From Streptomyces gelaticus (GTDB taxonomy: Bacteria > Actinomycetota > Actinomycetes > Streptomycetales > Streptomycetaceae): a stretch of 64,000 nucleotides of DNA. A model generated the notes under the pieces. It saw only the letters and a program-made list of their open reading frames with translations, did not search any database and was not told the origin of the DNA. A program made the position numbers and the translations under genes. Below are positions 8,023-15,581 of the stretch, piece after piece. How positions within the stretch are numbered: position 1 is the stretch's first letter; every line of letters starts with the position of its first letter. The stretch covers positions 124,001 through 188,000 of the forward strand of contig NZ_BMTF01000007.1 in assembly GCF_014649535.1 (NCBI RefSeq). The letters run 5' to 3'.

Positions 8023-8895
8023 GTGCACGCTCCCCATAAGCGCGCCGCACGTCGCAGTACCCGCCCCGTGCGTATCACGGTCATCGCGGTCGGACTGGCC
8101 CTCACGGCGATCCCCGTCGCCGCCTACGCCGGTACCCCCACACACCAGGCGGCACAGCAGCCGGCGGCCCCGAAGGCCGCCGCCGCGACCGGGCTGGACG
8201 ACCCGGCGAAGAAGGAGATCGCCATGCAACTGGTCTCCAGCGCCGAGAACTCCTCCCTCAACTGGAAGTCCCAGTACAAGTACATCGAGGACATCGACGA
8301 CGACCGCGGCTACACCGCGGGCATCATCGGTTTCTGTTCCGGAACGGGCGACATGCTCGACCTCGTCGAGCTGTACACCGAGCGCAAGCCGGACAACGTC
8401 CTCGCGAAGTACCTCCCCGCGCTGCGGAAGGTCAACGGCACCCCCTCGCACAGCGGTCTCGACCCGAACTTCACCAAGGACTGGGTGAAGGCCGCCTCCG
8501 ACTCCGCGTTCAGGAAGGCGCAGGACGACGAGCGGGACCGGGTGTACTTCAACCCGGCCGTCAAGCAGGGCAAGGCCGACGGCATCGGCACGCTGGGCCA
8601 GTTCGCGTACTACGACGCCATCGTCATGCACGGCGACGGCGGCGACAGCACCGGCTTCAGCTCCATCCGCAAGCGGGCCCTGTCCAAGGCGAAGCCGCCT
8701 TCCCAGGGCGGCAACGAGGTCACGTACCTCAACGCCTTCCTCGACGCCCGTGTCTGGGCGATGAAGCAGGAGGAGGCCCACGAGGACACCAGCCGGGTGG
8801 ACACCGCCCAGCGGGTCTTCCTGAAGAAGGGCAACCTCAACCTGGACCCGCCGCTCGACTGGAAGGTGTACGGCGACAGCTACCACATAGGCTGA
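8023..8895 (+). CDS. csn: Chitosanase, glycoside hydrolase family 46
   Basis: 290 aa precursor of a secreted endo-chitosanase that cleaves beta-1,4 links between glucosamine units of chitosan. A long basic signal peptide (about 36 aa, ending VAAYAG) is followed by an Ala/Pro-rich linker and the GH46 domain. The catalytic acid is Glu75 in SSAENSSLNW and the second carboxylate is Asp93 in EDIDDDRGYTAG; both align with Glu22 and Asp40 of the Streptomyces N174 enzyme. IIGFCSGTGDML and the C-terminal YGDSYHIG are also family signatures. GTG start with GGAGG 4 bases upstream. Expression is probably repressed through the palindrome at 7971-7985. Confidence 0.95.
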   Translation: MHAPHKRAARRSTRPVRITVIAVGLALTAIPVAAYAGTPTHQAAQQPAAPKAAAATGLDDPAKKEIAMQLVSSAENSSLNWKSQYKYIEDIDDDRGYTAGIIGFCSGTGDMLDLVELYTERKPDNVLAKYLPALRKVNGTPSHSGLDPNFTKDWVKAASDSAFRKAQDDERDRVYFNPAVKQGKADGIGTLGQFAYYDAIVMHGDGGDSTGFSSIRKRALSKAKPPSQGGNEVTYLNAFLDARVWAMKQEEAHEDTSRVDTAQRVFLKKGNLNLDPPLDWKVYGDSYHIG

Positions 8896-8912
8896 CGCAC
8901 CGGACGGCACCG

Positions 8913-8960
8913 CTGCGGCGCGTACGGCAGCACCCACGAGGGGCGCCGTACGCGCCGCAG
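8913..8960. terminator. Bidirectional terminator between chitosanase and purine permease
   Basis: Perfect 16-bp inverted repeat (arms 8913-8928 and 8945-8960, CTGCGGCGCGTACGGC) with a 16-base loop, between two convergent genes. It can end transcription from both sides. Confidence 0.8.
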
Positions 8961-8994
8961 TGCCGTACCGGGCCGGGTGCGGCCGGCGGCACGG

Positions 8995-10470
8995 TCAGTG
9001 CGCGGCCACCGGATCCGCGGGCGCCGGGCCCCGCTCCCGCTCCGACGGCTGTGGATCCGGCACCTTCCCCAGGTGGTTGAAGGCCAGGTTGAGCACGATC
9101 GCCACCACGCAGCCGGTCGAGATCCCGGAGTCGAGCACCACGAGCAGGTCCTTCGGGAACGAGTGGTAGAACTCCGGCGCGGCGATCGGGATCAGGCCGA
9201 TGCCCACGGACGCGGCCACGATCAGCGCGTTCTCACCCTTCTCCAGCGCGGCGGTGGCCAGCGTCTGGATGCCGCTCGCGGCGACCGAACCGAAGAGTAC
9301 GATGCCCGCGCCGCCGAGGACCGGCAGCGGGACGAGCGCGATGACGGACGCGGCGACGGGCACCAGTCCGAGCACGATCAGGATGCCGCCGCCGACGGCC
9401 ACCACGAAGCGGCTGCGGACCTTCGTCATCGCGACCAGGCCGATGTTCTGGGCGAAAGCACTGCACATGAAGCCGTTGAAGAGGGGGCTGACGGCGCTGC
9501 CCAGGGTGTCGGCGCGCAGGCCGCCCTCGATGGTCCGCTCGTCCGCCGGCCGGTCGACGATCCGGCCGAGCGCCAGCATGTCCGCGGTGGACTCCGTCAT
9601 GCAGACCAGCATCACGATGCTCATGGAGACGATCGCGGCGATCTCGAACTGCGGCGCCCCGAAGTGGAACGGCGTCGGGAAGCCGATCGGGTCGGCGTCC
9701 TTGATGGCTCCGAAGTCGGTGATGCCGACCGGGATCGCGATCAGGGTGCCGGTGATCAGACCGAACAGGATGGCGATCTGCTGGAGGAAGCCGCGCAGCA
9801 GTTTGCGCAGTGCGAGGACGATCACCAGGGTGACGGCGGCCATGGTGATGTTGGTCGTGGAGCCGTAGTCGGCGGCCTTGGCGTTGCCGCCCTGGGACCA
9901 GTTGAAGGCGACCGGCAGCAGCGAGACGCCGATCAGGGTGATCACGGTGCCGGTGACCACGGGCGGGAAGAAGCGGACCAGTTTGCAGAAGTAGGGGGCC
10001 AGCAGGAAGCCGAGCAGACTGGCGACGATGATCGCGCCGAAGACGACGGCGATGCCGTCGTGCCCGCGGTCCTTGCCGATCGCCACCATCGGGGTGACCC
10101 CCGCGAACGAGACGCCGTTGACGAACGGCAGCCGGGCGCCGATGCGCCAGAAGCCGAGGGTCTGGAGCAGGGTGGCGATGCCCGCGGTGAACAGGCTCGC
10201 CCCCATCAGGAAGGCGGTCTCCTTGGCGGTGAGGCCCACCGCGGGTCCCACGATCATCGGCGGGGCCACCACGCCCGCGTACATCGCGGCCACGTGCTGG
10301 AGGCCGCTGGTGAACATCTTCAGTGGGGGGAGCGTCTCATCGACCGGGTGCTTCCGGTCGGCCGGGGCGTCTTTCCGGTCCGTCGCGTCCGGTCCGGAGG
10401 CGGTGTCCCGGTGTGGGCCGGCGTCGGATGCTGCGTCTGCGTCGTTGCGAAACCTGGGCGTAGCTGCCAC
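8995..10470 (-). CDS. NCS2/SLC23 nucleobase permease (uracil-xanthine permease family)
   Basis: 491 aa proton-coupled purine permease of the xanthine/uric acid branch. After a roughly 45-aa charged N-terminal tail there are about 14 hydrophobic segments. The NCS2 signature is visible: QHVAAMYAGVVAPP in TM1, MTESTADMLALG (TM8 substrate glutamate region) and FNGFMCSAFAQNIG, which matches the NxxG-type motif of xanthine/urate carriers. It probably imports xanthine, hypoxanthine or urate for the catabolic genes upstream. The GTG start has GGAGGA six bases before it. The reading frame stays open far upstream, but only because it is antisense-compatible with the deaminase. Confidence 0.9.
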   Translation of the reverse strand: MAATPRFRNDADAASDAGPHRDTASGPDATDRKDAPADRKHPVDETLPPLKMFTSGLQHVAAMYAGVVAPPMIVGPAVGLTAKETAFLMGASLFTAGIATLLQTLGFWRIGARLPFVNGVSFAGVTPMVAIGKDRGHDGIAVVFGAIIVASLLGFLLAPYFCKLVRFFPPVVTGTVITLIGVSLLPVAFNWSQGGNAKAADYGSTTNITMAAVTLVIVLALRKLLRGFLQQIAILFGLITGTLIAIPVGITDFGAIKDADPIGFPTPFHFGAPQFEIAAIVSMSIVMLVCMTESTADMLALGRIVDRPADERTIEGGLRADTLGSAVSPLFNGFMCSAFAQNIGLVAMTKVRSRFVVAVGGGILIVLGLVPVAASVIALVPLPVLGGAGIVLFGSVAASGIQTLATAALEKGENALIVAASVGIGLIPIAAPEFYHSFPKDLLVVLDSGISTGCVVAIVLNLAFNHLGKVPDPQPSERERGPAPADPVAAH

Positions 10471-10588
10471 GGCGGTTCCTCCGGTCGGTTGCACGTCTGC
10501 GGTGACGTGGGTGTCAGGGAGGTGGTGCGAGTGGTGCGTTGGTGCAGGTGCGGCAGGTCGTGCAGCTGGTGCGGCAGCTTCGGTCACC

Positions 10589-10692
10589 GGTGCGGGGGCG
10601 CATGCGTCCAGGCACGCGCCCCCGCACCTGTTGCCGTGGACCCCGCTCGGGTCCACGGCGGCCGGCCGGGGGCCGTCCCCCTCGGCCGGCCG
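10589..10692. terminator. Three consecutive hairpins between deaminase and permease
   Basis: Within 105 bases there are three perfect inverted repeats: 13-bp arms 10589-10601/10616-10628; 11-bp arms 10633-10643/10649-10659; and a self-complementary CGGCCGGCCG pair at 10659-10668/10683-10692. They follow the stop of the 8-oxoguanine deaminase on the minus strand and precede the permease ribosome site. This suggests partial termination or mRNA stabilisation between the two genes. A GGTGC-rich stretch follows at about 10515-10577. Confidence 0.55.
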
Positions 10693-10712
10693 GTTCGGGT
10701 TGCAGGCGGGCG

Positions 10713-12104
10713 TCAGGCTCCCGCGGCGATCTGAGCGAGGCGGCGGGCCTCGTCGCGGGTGACGCGGGCGATGGCGTCCTCGTCCGCGGTGATCAGGTGG
10801 TTGTCCTCGACGACCGGCTTGCCGTTCACGAGGGAAAGGGTCACGGGGGCCGCCGCGCCGAGGACGAGGGCGGTCACCGGGTCGGCGATGGAGGCGTGGG
10901 CGAGGGTGTCCAGCTTCCAGAGCACCAGGTCGGCGAGCTTGCCGCGTTCCAGGGAGCCGATCTGGTCGGCGCGGCCGAGCACCTGGGCACCGCCGTACGT
11001 GCCCAGACGCAGGGCCTGACGCGCGTTCAGGGCCTTCTCGCGGTGGGCGCCGAGGCGGTTGATGAGGAGTGCGTTGCGCAGCTCGGTGTGGAGTTCGCCG
11101 GACTCGTTGGAGGCGGTGCCGTCGACTCCGAGGCCGACGGGGACGCCGGCCGCGAGCATGTCGGGTACCCGGGCGATGCCCGCGGCGAGCCGGGCGTTGG
11201 ACGAGGGGCAGTGCGCGACGCCGGTTCCGGTGCGCGCGAAGGCGGCGATGTCGGCGTCGTTCATGTGGACGCAGTGCGCCATCCACACGTCGTCGCCGAG
11301 CCAGCCGGTGGACTCGAAGTAGTCGGTCGGCCCCATCCCGAACAGCTCGTGGCAGAACTTCTCCTCCTCCACCGTCTCCGAGCCGTGGGTGTGCATGCGC
11401 ACTCCCCTGCGACGGGCCAGCTCGGCACCCTGCCGCAGCAGTTCGGTGGAGATGGAGAACGGGGAGCAGGGCGCGACCGCGACCTGGGTCATCGAGTCGA
11501 ACGACGCGTCGTGGTGTGCGTCGATGGCCGCCTCGGTGCCGGCGAGCGCGCCGTCGAGGCTCTCCACGGCGAAGTCCGGCGGCAGTCCGCCGTCCTTGAC
11601 GCTGCGGTCCATGGAACCTCGGGCGAGGGTGAACCGTACGCCCGTGTCGCGGGCGGCCCCGATGATGGCGCCGGACAGATCGCCCGATCCCCGCGGGTAG
11701 ACGTAGTGGTGGTCCATGGCGGTGGTGACGCCGCCGCGGGCCATCATGGCGAGCGAGCCCCGGGCGGCGGCGCGGACCATCGGCTCGTCGATGCGGGCCC
11801 ACGTCGGGTAGAGGGCGACCAGCCAGTCGAACAGGTTGTGGTCGGTGGCCAGGCCCCGGGTGATCCACTGGTAGAAGTGGTGGTGCGTGTTGACCAGGCC
11901 CGGGGTGACCAGGTGCCCGGTGCCGTCGATGCGGCGTACGACGTTCTCAAGGTCCTCGGGGGCCCGGCCGGCGCCGATGGATTCGATCGTGTTGCCCGCG
12001 ACGACGAGATGGCCCGAGGCGTACTCGGTGTCGTGGGCGTCGACCGTGGCGATGGCCGCGTTCTCGATGACGATGCGGGACACGGGGTCTGCCGAAGGCG
12101 CCAT
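10713..12104 (-). CDS. 8-oxoguanine deaminase
   Basis: 463 aa amidohydrolase of the AtzA/TrzN branch, matching 8-oxoguanine deaminases, which convert 8-oxoguanine to urate and ammonia in the cytosol. Zn ligands are visible: HHH in LVNTHHHFYQ (about residue 66), the later histidine in GVRMHTHGSE, the HCVHMND histidine, and the aspartate in GLGVDGTASNESG. MDHHYVYPRG and SPFSISTELL are family-typical. The product urate is the substrate of the uricase encoded in the same minus-strand block. The ATG at 12104 is chosen over 12140 because GGAAGGA precedes it by 6 bases. Confidence 0.9.
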   Translation of the reverse strand: MAPSADPVSRIVIENAAIATVDAHDTEYASGHLVVAGNTIESIGAGRAPEDLENVVRRIDGTGHLVTPGLVNTHHHFYQWITRGLATDHNLFDWLVALYPTWARIDEPMVRAAARGSLAMMARGGVTTAMDHHYVYPRGSGDLSGAIIGAARDTGVRFTLARGSMDRSVKDGGLPPDFAVESLDGALAGTEAAIDAHHDASFDSMTQVAVAPCSPFSISTELLRQGAELARRRGVRMHTHGSETVEEEKFCHELFGMGPTDYFESTGWLGDDVWMAHCVHMNDADIAAFARTGTGVAHCPSSNARLAAGIARVPDMLAAGVPVGLGVDGTASNESGELHTELRNALLINRLGAHREKALNARQALRLGTYGGAQVLGRADQIGSLERGKLADLVLWKLDTLAHASIADPVTALVLGAAAPVTLSLVNGKPVVEDNHLITADEDAIARVTRDEARRLAQIAAGA

Positions 12105-12149
12105 GGCGCTTCCTTCCGTAGTGAGTGACGATGCGGGCACGGCAGGACC

Positions 12150-12665
12150 CTAGGAGAATTTGAGTGCCGCGGCGGACGTACCGCCACGGGTGCCGAGATG
12201 GTGGAAGAAGAGGTTCAGCGACACGGCGACCAGGGCGCCCGTGCTGATGCCGGAACCGAGCACGGTCTGCGCCCAGGCCGGGAAGTCGGCGTAGGAGGTG
12301 GGCGCGGCGAGCGGGATGATGCCCGCGCCGAGCGGGACGGCGATGGCGCGCATCGGCGCGATTCCGGCCGGGGAGGCGGCGTTGACGAAGGGAAGCCGGT
12401 TGCCGACGAAGCCCTTGACCCCGAGGGTCTGCCGGAGGGCGGCCGCACCGGCGATGAGCCGGGTCCGGCCCGCGGTGTCGAGGCGGACGGCCTGGCCGAT
12501 GACGAGCGGGGGTGTGACCACTCCCGCGTACCTGGCGGCGATGTGCCGGAGCGCGGCGGGGGCGAGCCGCGAGGGGTGGAGCTTCTGGTCGGCCGGATGG
12601 ACCTCAGCTCCTTCCGGTGCGGTGGAACACGGGCTTTCCGCCGGCCCTTGTGCAGGCGTTGCCAT
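12150..12665 (-). pseudogene. Internally deleted NCS2 purine permease
   Basis: 171 aa, open throughout, but it aligns only with the two ends of a normal 450-500 aa NCS2 permease. Residues 30-110 match the TM1-TM3 region (RHIAARYAGVVTPPLVIGQA, NRLPFVNAASPAG). The sequence then jumps to the C-terminal end (GAGIIPLAAPTSYADFPAW, GSGISTGALVAVSLNLFFHH). Compared with the intact permease at 8995-10470 about 290 central residues are missing, including the substrate-binding MTEST and QNIG motifs, and about 10 more are lost near TM3. Frame is kept across both gaps. It cannot transport as drawn, so it is a decaying paralogue or a repurposed mini-membrane protein. Confidence 0.7.
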
Positions 12666-12731
12666 GGCTGGCTGTTCCCTCCGGTGTGGCGCATCCCCGC
12701 CGACTGCGGGCGGCGGGGATGCGCGCCCGCG

Positions 12732-13664
12732 TCAGAGGTTGGTCATGTCGACCGGGATGTGCGGCTCGCAGCCGTCGCGCAGGATGGTGGCCTCGATCAG
12801 GCCGTAGGGGCGGTCGGCGGCGTAGTACACGGCGCCGTCCTTGGCTTCGTTCTCCAGGCCGAAGGCGGAGAGGTCCAGCCGGAAGTGGTGCTTGTTGGGT
12901 GCGGAGAAGCGGATCTCGTCGATCTCGCTGCGGTTGTTGATGACCCGCGAACCCATCTGGTACAGCGTCTGCTGGAGCGAGAGCGAGTACGTCTCCACGA
13001 ACGCGTGCAGGATGTGCTTCTTGGCCTGCTCGTACGACTTCTCCCACTGCGGCATGCGCTGCTCGTCGCAGGTCCAGTTGTGCCGCCACCACGTCGACAG
13101 GGATGTGGCGAGGATCCGGTCGTAGTCCTCCCGGAGCGTCGTGTACTTGTCCTTGATGTAACCCCAGAACTCGGAGTTCGTGGAGTTCATCACGGTCAGG
13201 TCCTTGAGTCCGGACAGGACTTCGAACTTCTCGCCGTCGTACGTGATCTGCGCGAGGCGGGTCTCCTGACCCTTGCGCACGAAGGAGTGCTTGACCTCGT
13301 CGGCGCCGATGAACCTGGAGTTGCCGTCGGAGCCGGCGATGCGCTCCCAGGCGTACTCCTCGATGCGGATGCGCGCGCGGTGGATCGAGGGCCGGCTGTC
13401 CACGAAGTGCCGGGCGAGGTGGATGCCGTACTGCTCGGCCGACTCGATGCCGTATTCCTTGGCGAACGCGAAGCAGGTGTTCTTCGTGGTGTCCGTCGGA
13501 AGGCAGTTGGCGTTCGAGCCGTTGTAGTGGACGTCGTCCAGATCGCCGGAGAGGGCGACGGAGACGTTCAGGTCTTTGATGTGGTGGGTGTCGCCGTGCC
13601 TCGTGATCTTCACGACGCGGTTCTCTGCTTTGCCGTACTGGTTCTGGCCGAGAATCGTGGGCAT
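12732..13664 (-). CDS. Urate oxidase (uricase, factor-independent)
   Basis: 310 aa cofactor-free uricase that oxidises urate with O2 to 5-hydroxyisourate. The catalytic lysine lies in QYGKAENRV near residue 12, the threonine in LPTDTTKNT, the substrate-binding Arg/Gln region around the VINNRSEIDEIRFS strand, and the catalytic histidine in PNKHHF, which together make the T-fold signature. Length is normal for the family (about 300). It lies between the hydroxyisourate hydrolase gene (5-bp gap upstream) and the truncated permease, so the two successive enzymes are cotranscribed. Confidence 0.95.
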   Translation of the reverse strand: MPTILGQNQYGKAENRVVKITRHGDTHHIKDLNVSVALSGDLDDVHYNGSNANCLPTDTTKNTCFAFAKEYGIESAEQYGIHLARHFVDSRPSIHRARIRIEEYAWERIAGSDGNSRFIGADEVKHSFVRKGQETRLAQITYDGEKFEVLSGLKDLTVMNSTNSEFWGYIKDKYTTLREDYDRILATSLSTWWRHNWTCDEQRMPQWEKSYEQAKKHILHAFVETYSLSLQQTLYQMGSRVINNRSEIDEIRFSAPNKHHFRLDLSAFGLENEAKDGAVYYAADRPYGLIEATILRDGCEPHIPVDMTNL

Positions 13665-13669
13665 GTCTG

Positions 13670-14062
13670 CTAGCTCCCTCGGTATACGGAGTAGCCGAAC
13701 GGGTTGAGCAGCAGCGGTACGTGGTAATGCTCACCCGGTACGACGGCGAAGGTGACGGTCACTTCCGGGAAGAACGCGCCGCTGTCCCTTACGCGGGGGG
13801 CGTCCTGCTGCGCCTCGGCTTGCTTCTTGGCTGCGAAGTACGCCTCGGTCTCGAAGTCGAGACGTACCTGGGTGGTGCCCTCCGGCAGAGCCGGCAGGTC
13901 CTTGCATCGCCCATCCGCGTCGGTGGCGGAGCCGCCGAGCGTCTCCCAGGGCGCGCCGGCGCCACCGCGGGCGGCGAGCGTGATGGCGACGGCCGCGGCG
14001 GGGCGGCCGACGCTGGTGTCCAGGATGTGCGTGGACACCGATGCGGTGGTGTCGGTACTCAA
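13670..14062 (-). CDS. hiuH: 5-hydroxyisourate hydrolase (transthyretin-like)
   Basis: About 130 aa. It hydrolyses 5-hydroxyisourate to OHCU. Family signatures are VSTHILDTSVGRPA at the N-terminus (catalytic His), ATDADGRC, FFPEVTVTF, HYHVPLLLNPFGYSVYRGS at the C-terminus (ending YRGS as in all active members). Two starts compete. A GTG at 14071 overlaps the upstream stop as GTGA, but AAGGAG would be only 1 base away. The TTG at 14062 has AAGGAG at 10-base spacing and gives the family-typical MSTDTTASVSTH, so TTG is preferred. Translation is probably coupled to the OHCU decarboxylase gene. Confidence 0.92.
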   Translation of the reverse strand: MSTDTTASVSTHILDTSVGRPAAAVAITLAARGGAGAPWETLGGSATDADGRCKDLPALPEGTTQVRLDFETEAYFAAKKQAEAQQDAPRVRDSGAFFPEVTVTFAVVPGEHYHVPLLLNPFGYSVYRGS

Positions 14063-14067
14063 GACCG

Positions 14068-14577
14068 TCACTCTCCTTCGGTTGCGAGACGGGTCAGCCG
14101 GATGCGGTTGATCTTGCCCAGTTCGGTGCGCACGATCCCGCGCTCCTGCTCGGGCGAATTCCCGATCCGGGACTTCACCGCGTCGCGCATCTGCTCACCG
14201 GTGGCTCCGGTGGCGCAGATCAGGAAGACATGCCCGAACCGCTTCTGGTAGGCCAGGTTCAGTTCGAGCATCTCGGCCTTGAGTTCCTCGGTGGCACCCG
14301 CCATCCCGCGCTGCTCGCGGGAGGAGGCCGGGTCTCCGGGCTTCGGGCGGCCGATCGGCGGGTGACCGGCCATCGCGTCGGCCAGTTCCTTCGGGGGCAG
14401 TGCGGCCGTGGCGGCGTCACTGGCGAGAAGGAGGGCTTCCGTGGTGGCGTACGGGCGTCGGGAGAGGATCGCTCTTCCCCATGCCGCACTGGCACACACC
14501 TCGTGCAACGCGGTGGTGGCCTCGTCGTCCGCCAGGGTGTTGAACCGGGCGAGGCCCGGCGTGGAGCTCGAAGTCAC
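14068..14577 (-). CDS. uraD: 2-oxo-4-hydroxy-4-carboxy-5-ureidoimidazoline (OHCU) decarboxylase
   Basis: 169 aa. It completes the three-step conversion of urate to S-allantoin. Visible family features are ARFNTLADDEA at the N-terminus, the AGHPPIGRP segment holding the catalytic histidine, the EELKAEMLELNLAYQKRFGH helix and FLICATGATGEQM. The GTG at 14577 is chosen because GGAGG sits 6 bases before it, rather than the longer upstream extension. It is the first gene of the urate block and has a candidate promoter and operator directly upstream (14639-14680). Confidence 0.93.
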   Translation of the reverse strand: MTSSSTPGLARFNTLADDEATTALHEVCASAAWGRAILSRRPYATTEALLLASDAATAALPPKELADAMAGHPPIGRPKPGDPASSREQRGMAGATEELKAEMLELNLAYQKRFGHVFLICATGATGEQMRDAVKSRIGNSPEQERGIVRTELGKINRIRLTRLATEGE

Positions 14578-14638
14578 GGGAGCCTCCGTGGCTGTTTTCC
14601 GCTGTGCGTTCTTCGCTTCGCGTCGGTCGGGCTGCGGA

Positions 14639-14680
14639 TAGCTAACGCCCTCCACAACACAACGTCAACACTTTGTTGAA
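14639..14680 (-). promoter_or_regulatory. Promoter and operator of the urate-degradation operon
   Basis: On the minus strand, TTGACG (14663-14668) and TAGCTA (14639-14644) are separated by 18 bases, a plausible -35/-10 pair. A 13-bp inverted repeat CAACA-CTT-TGTTG (14666-14678) overlaps the -35 box, a good position for a repressor. The adjacent HTH protein is a candidate binder. This rests on sequence pattern only. Confidence 0.5.
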
Positions 14681-14693
14681 ATTACCCGAACGC

Positions 14694-14726
14694 AAAAAGC
14701 CGCCGTCCGGTTCTCCGAACGGCGGC
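14694..14726 (-). terminator. Intrinsic terminator after HTH regulator
   Basis: Read on the minus strand: a 12-bp stem with one mismatch (GCCGCCGTTCGG against CCGGACGGCGGC), a 4-base loop, then TTTTT. It separates the regulator pair from the urate operon. Confidence 0.85.
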
Positions 14727-14767
14727 CCGCGCAGCCTTCCACCGCGTTCGCTCGACCATGGCCTCAA

Positions 14768-15145
14768 CTACTCGCCTTTGGCGGCATTTTCCCTGTTCAA
14801 GTAGTTGTAGACGGTGAAGCGGCTGACCCCCAGCGCGCCCGCCACCGTCTCCACACCGTGCCGCATCGAGAAGGCACCACGTGCCTCCAGGGTCCGCACC
14901 ACCGACTGCTTGGTCCTGCGGTCGAGCTCTGCGAGCGGCACCCCGTGCCGGCGTTCCATGGCGGCCAGGATGTGATCGAGCGACTCCGAGAGCTGGGGCA
15001 GCCGCACGGCTATGACGTCCTCGCCCTCCCAGGCCAGCACGACGTCGTCGGGCTCGGCCCGCTCGGGCCCGAGCAGCTCGGCACCCATGGCGTCCACGAG
15101 CGGCTTGACCGCGGCGACGAGCGGGTGGTCCGCCGGTCCGGTCAC
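14768..15145 (-). CDS. Helix-turn-helix transcriptional regulator (YheO/DauR-like HTH)
   Basis: 125 aa. The C-terminal 50 residues carry an HTH of the YheO/DauR type: VRTLEARGAFSMRHGVETVA, then ALGVSRFTVYNYLN as recognition helix. The N-terminal part (residues 1-70) is a small domain of unknown ligand. It is likely the local regulator of purine or urate catabolism, because it lies directly upstream of the urate operon, but no target has been shown. The GTG start overlaps the stop of the preceding gene (GTGA), implying translational coupling. A canonical terminator follows. Confidence 0.75.
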   Translation of the reverse strand: MTGPADHPLVAAVKPLVDAMGAELLGPERAEPDDVVLAWEGEDVIAVRLPQLSESLDHILAAMERRHGVPLAELDRRTKQSVVRTLEARGAFSMRHGVETVAGALGVSRFTVYNYLNRENAAKGE

Positions 15146-15393
15146 TTCGAGCCCTCCCCGATCACATTGATCTGGAGGGACACCCGGGTGGCACCCGACG
15201 CCAGGGCCTGGCGCAGCAACGAATCCACGGCAGTGAGCACCTCGTCCGCGCCGCCCTCCGCCGTGTTGCCGAAGGGGCCGACGTCCACGGCGTCCAGATC
15301 GGCGGACTGGATGACCTCGCGGGCCACGACCGCGTGGGCGGGCGCCTCGTCGAGATCGAAGGGCTCGGTGGTGAACTCCACTCTCAAGCGCAC
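15142..15393 (-). CDS. Thiamine-binding-like protein (MTH1187/DUF77 family)
   Basis: 83 aa. The pattern GPFGNTAEGGADEVLTAVDSLL followed by GATRVSLQINV fits the MTH1187/YkoF-type ferredoxin-like fold (Thiamine_BP family), whose members bind thiamine or hydroxymethylpyrimidine. The N-terminus lacks part of the first strand seen in some members, so the assignment is moderate. It overlaps the HTH regulator by four bases and the two are certainly cotranscribed; it may serve as a ligand-sensing partner. GTG start with GGGAGG 4 bases upstream. Confidence 0.55.
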   Translation of the reverse strand: MRLRVEFTTEPFDLDEAPAHAVVAREVIQSADLDAVDVGPFGNTAEGGADEVLTAVDSLLRQALASGATRVSLQINVIGEGSK

Positions 15394-15508
15394 TGTGCCT
15401 CCCTCATACGTTCGCCACGCGACCGTGAGGCCCGCGGCTCGGGCCCGACCCTAACGGACGTGCGCCGGGGCCGTCCCCCCTTGACGGCTGCCACACCTCC
15501 GGGGCAAT

Positions 15509-15546
15509 ATTCCGACAGATAGAAATTGACTTCCGCAATACGGAAG
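15509..15546. promoter_or_regulatory. Tandem operator module, copy 1
   Basis: Two inverted repeats of the form TTCCG-N5-CGGAA with centres 21 bp apart: a degenerate site at 15510-15524 (TTCCG-ACAGA-TAGAA) and a perfect site at 15531-15545 (TTCCG-CAATA-CGGAA). They are joined by AAATTGAC. Two helical turns of spacing suggests cooperative binding. Position upstream of a glxR remnant suggests an allantoin/glyoxylate regulator of the AllR (IclR-family) kind; that link is inference. Confidence 0.55.
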
Positions 15547-15581
15547 TAGCGCCGAACTCTCATGGCTCACCCGGACCAGCG

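Noticed and set aside
10471..11868. Upstream extension of the purine permease frame giving a 957-aa protein
   Set aside because: It is antisense to 8-oxoguanine deaminase; the permease has its own GGAGGA site and GTG start.
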